The position numbers and the translations under genes were made by a program. The notes under the pieces were generated by a model. That model did not search any database, had not been told where the DNA came from, and saw nothing but the letters and a program-made list of their open reading frames with translations. This document shows positions 31,419 through 31,868 of a stretch of DNA of 31,868 bases, in pieces (within the stretch, counting starts at the first letter, position 1; every line of letters begins with the position of its first letter). Source of the DNA: JBBRGK01 sp036741355 (GTDB lineage Bacteria; Chloroflexota; Dehalococcoidia; CAUJGQ01); the NCBI GenBank assembly GCA_036741355.1, contig DAINSK010000041.1:1-31868 (forward strand), read 5' to 3'.

Positions 31419-31868
31419 CATTGCTCGCCGCGGCGATCGCATGGCTTGCGTCTGCTTTTGCGATCACAGCCGGAGCTCATCCCGTTGTGGCGGCGCCAGC
31501 CGCCGTTGTTATAGCAGTCCTGCTTCCATCACGCGGGTTACTGCGGCGGACGCTCCACGTTGCCGTCTCGCTGTTCATCGTCATCATTGCTGCAGCCTGG
31601 AATTCGCCCCCCAGTAAGCAATTACCGAGTGACAATGCGGGCCGGGCTATCGGCCAAACTGCCCGGGTTCTGGCGCGTGCAGACGCGTACGGGGACATGT
31701 ATCCGGCGTCGGTTTCGGTCACTGTTACCGTCCTGGCGCGTGAGGTCGATGGTGACTGGCAGCCGGCGAGCGGCCGCCTCGGACTTGTTTTGCCCGCCAG
31801 CGCGAAGGTCACCGAGGGCGACGAACTCGAGCTTTTTGGGCGAATCGATCCGCCCGGCGGCTATACCG
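31415..31868 (+). CDS. comEC: Competence protein ComEC, N-terminal part (runs off the window)
   Basis: An open frame starts at ATG 31415, overlaps the comEA stop by four bases and continues past the window edge with 151 codons visible. It opens with hydrophobic segments (about 3-20, 23-38 and 46-62), then a soluble stretch with SVSVTVTVLARE and a beta-rich piece ending GDELELFGRIDPPGGY. This is the layout of the ComEC N-terminal region (DUF4131/OB-like), before the channel and metallo-beta-lactamase-like domains, which lie outside. ComEC forms the inner-membrane DNA channel in natural transformation. Coupling to comEA makes the call secure. Confidence 0.85.
   Translation, partial: MTLLAAAIAWLASAFAITAGAHPVVAAPAAVVIAVLLPSRGLLRRTLHVAVSLFIVIIAAAWNSPPSKQLPSDNAGRAIGQTARVLARADAYGDMYPASVSVTVTVLAREVDGDWQPASGRLGLVLPASAKVTEGDELELFGRIDPPGGYT

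Overview
This 31.9 kb window is a GC-rich bacterial chromosome segment made almost wholly of housekeeping genes. No tRNA, insertion sequence, integrase, phage gene or CRISPR array is visible. Several traits together suggest a member of the Chloroflexota, perhaps near the Thermomicrobia: archaeal-type phosphoglycerate mutase (ApgM), a DapL-type diaminopimelate route, a HisZ-dependent HisG, Ala/Ser/Asn-rich lipoproteins, frequent GTG/TTG starts and a type-A RNase P RNA. The phylum is an inference from gene content; no marker was compared with a database.

Layout. (1) Positions 1-115 hold no recognisable gene. (2) 116-12400, all on the minus strand, reads in transcription order: cupredoxin lipoprotein, thioredoxin-fold lipoprotein, dxs, a polyprenyl diphosphate synthase, pgk, apgM, tpiA, miaA, dapF, dapL, hflX. 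It joins isoprenoid supply, lower glycolysis, tRNA modification and lysine/peptidoglycan precursor synthesis, with several overlapping start/stop codons. (3) tsaC (minus) diverges from a plus-strand purine cluster at 13211-19857: guaA, purD, a small cupin, purB, a membrane protein, purC, purS. It stops at purS, without purQ or purL. (4) 19858-20662 holds structured intergenic DNA and one DUF1801 gene with an AT-rich promoter, which looks like an accessory insertion. (5) 20663-27626 is a minus-strand histidine operon in the order leader peptide, birA, hisZ, hisG, a zinc-dependent phospholipase C-like gene, hisD, hisC. (6) murE (minus), then a secreted CAP-domain protein (plus), RNase P RNA (minus), comEA and the 5' part of comEC (plus), which runs off the window.

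Most notable: the hisG gene encodes two HisG domains in tandem. Both share the same unusual residues near the PRPP loop, but only the C-terminal copy keeps the phosphate-binding Thr-Gly. Upstream of birA lies a compact regulatory region: a strong promoter whose -35 box overlaps the murE stop codon, a perfect 12-bp palindrome covering the -10 box, a 24-codon ORF with a near-perfect Shine-Dalgarno sequence, an intrinsic terminator, and an upstream segment able to pair at 13 of 14 positions with the terminator's 5' arm. This looks like a transcription attenuator. The order of its parts does not fit simple histidine-starvation attenuation, so the signal it senses is open. Promoters at pgk, dxs and guaA put the expected transcription start at or within two bases of the start codon, suggesting leaderless mRNAs.
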